A stretch of 64,000 nt of DNA from CALMEC01 sp964393105. GTDB lineage: Bacteria > Actinomycetota > Thermoleophilia > Miltoncostaeales > Miltoncostaeaceae. Within the stretch, counting starts at the first letter, position 1. Each line of letters starts with the position of its first letter. The translations under genes and the position numbers were made by a program. Where the stretch lies: the NCBI GenBank assembly GCA_964393105.1, contig CAYMSM010000060.1, forward strand, positions 47,356 through 111,355. The letters are read 5' to 3'. Positions 63,840 through 64,000 of this stretch are shown one piece after another. A model generated the notes under the pieces. It searched no databases. It was not told the DNA's origin and saw only the letters and a program-made list of their open reading frames with translations.

Positions 63840-64000
63840 GTGCCGCGCCACCTGGGGTCCGTGGTCCCATCGCAGGTGTTGGGTCATGGCGTAGGGGATG
63901 AGCGCGAACATGGCGGGGATCCGGCGCCGGCGCCGCAGGTCCTCCGTGTCGGCTCGTGACGTCGTTTTTGGGGGTGTGAGCCACCGCGCTTGGGTGTACC
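63840..64000. other. Tail of the window, no supported gene
   Basis: 161 bp after rmlB. On the minus strand a short open stretch reads RRIPAMFALIPYAMTQHLRW, possibly the end of a gene outside the window, but it runs on antisense into rmlB without a clear end. A CGGCGCCGGCGCCG palindromic run and GTTTTTGGGGG are present. I cannot assign a function. Confidence 0.3.

Noticed and set aside
63840..64000. Gene on the minus strand at the right edge
   Set aside because: A short protein-like stretch exists but has no end, no start inside the window and no recognisable family.

Overview
This is a gene-dense window of high-GC DNA with many GTG starts, at least one TTG and one apparent CTG start, and dozens of 4-bp ATGA/GTGA gene overlaps. 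It looks like a chromosomal segment of a high-GC actinobacterium. Two F420-type luciferase-like oxidoreductases, glucosylglycerate genes, an SmtA-type metallothionein, leaderless-type promoters and a GTGTCAGACACC repeat array make class Thermoleophilia (Solirubrobacterales-like) my best guess; that placement is inference. No rRNA, tRNA, phage, CRISPR array or intact transposase was seen.

Layout. Positions 1-11228 (mostly minus) hold an exopolysaccharide/cell-surface block: two family-4 glycosyltransferases, two O-antigen ligase/polymerase-type membrane proteins, a FlgD-Ig-like membrane protein, a secreted glycosidase-like protein, a secreted propeller-like protein and an F420-type oxidoreductase. 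A PAS-GAF-GGDEF-HD-GYP protein interrupts the block. Positions 11435-19660 carry a DUF6325-type gene with a 55-aa internally repeated peptide, an LppX-like lipoprotein, the operon otsA-moaC-mogA, a catalytically degenerate M28-like membrane protein, a TetR regulator with a 22-bp palindromic site, and moeA. Positions 19711-33194 hold cell-envelope genes: a DPM-type glycosyltransferase, a GerMN/L,D-transpeptidase, an LPG-synthase-like membrane protein, DUF2079, a YdjM-like protein, a large GT-C-like protein and a class A penicillin-binding protein.

Positions 33979-35784 are a thioredoxin operon (trxB-trxA-zinc ribbon-CsoR/CstR-type repressor) with a CsoR-type inverted repeat in front of trxB. 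Positions 36700-42527 hold two MFS transporters, a second F420-type oxidoreductase, a second glycosidase-like protein that lacks the nucleophile, and rlmN, joined by 4-bp overlaps. Positions 42549-45182 are a patchwork: a frameshifted BTAD-regulator remnant, dodecin, a 160-bp MITE-like element, a 46-aa metallothionein with a peroxiredoxin, and lipB. Positions 46157-49601 encode a 2-oxoacid dehydrogenase complex (E1alpha-E1beta-E2), which needs the lipoate that LipB supplies. Positions 49706-57252 hold a GT87-type mannosyltransferase, a lipoprotein with propeller-like repeats, a GNAT, an HtrA protease and a two-component system. Positions 57340-60330 combine glycerate kinase with glucosyl-3-phosphoglycerate synthase and a HAD phosphatase (compatible solute), next to a MazF C-terminal remnant. 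Positions 60401-63839 are the dTDP-L-rhamnose operon rmlA-rmlC-rmlD-rmlB.

The most noteworthy items are the Trx/CstR-like operon with its operator, the short metallothionein gene, the MITE-like element, the two gene remnants, the degenerate M28 and glycosidase homologues, and the recurrent TANNNT boxes 6-9 nt before start codons, which suggest leaderless transcription.
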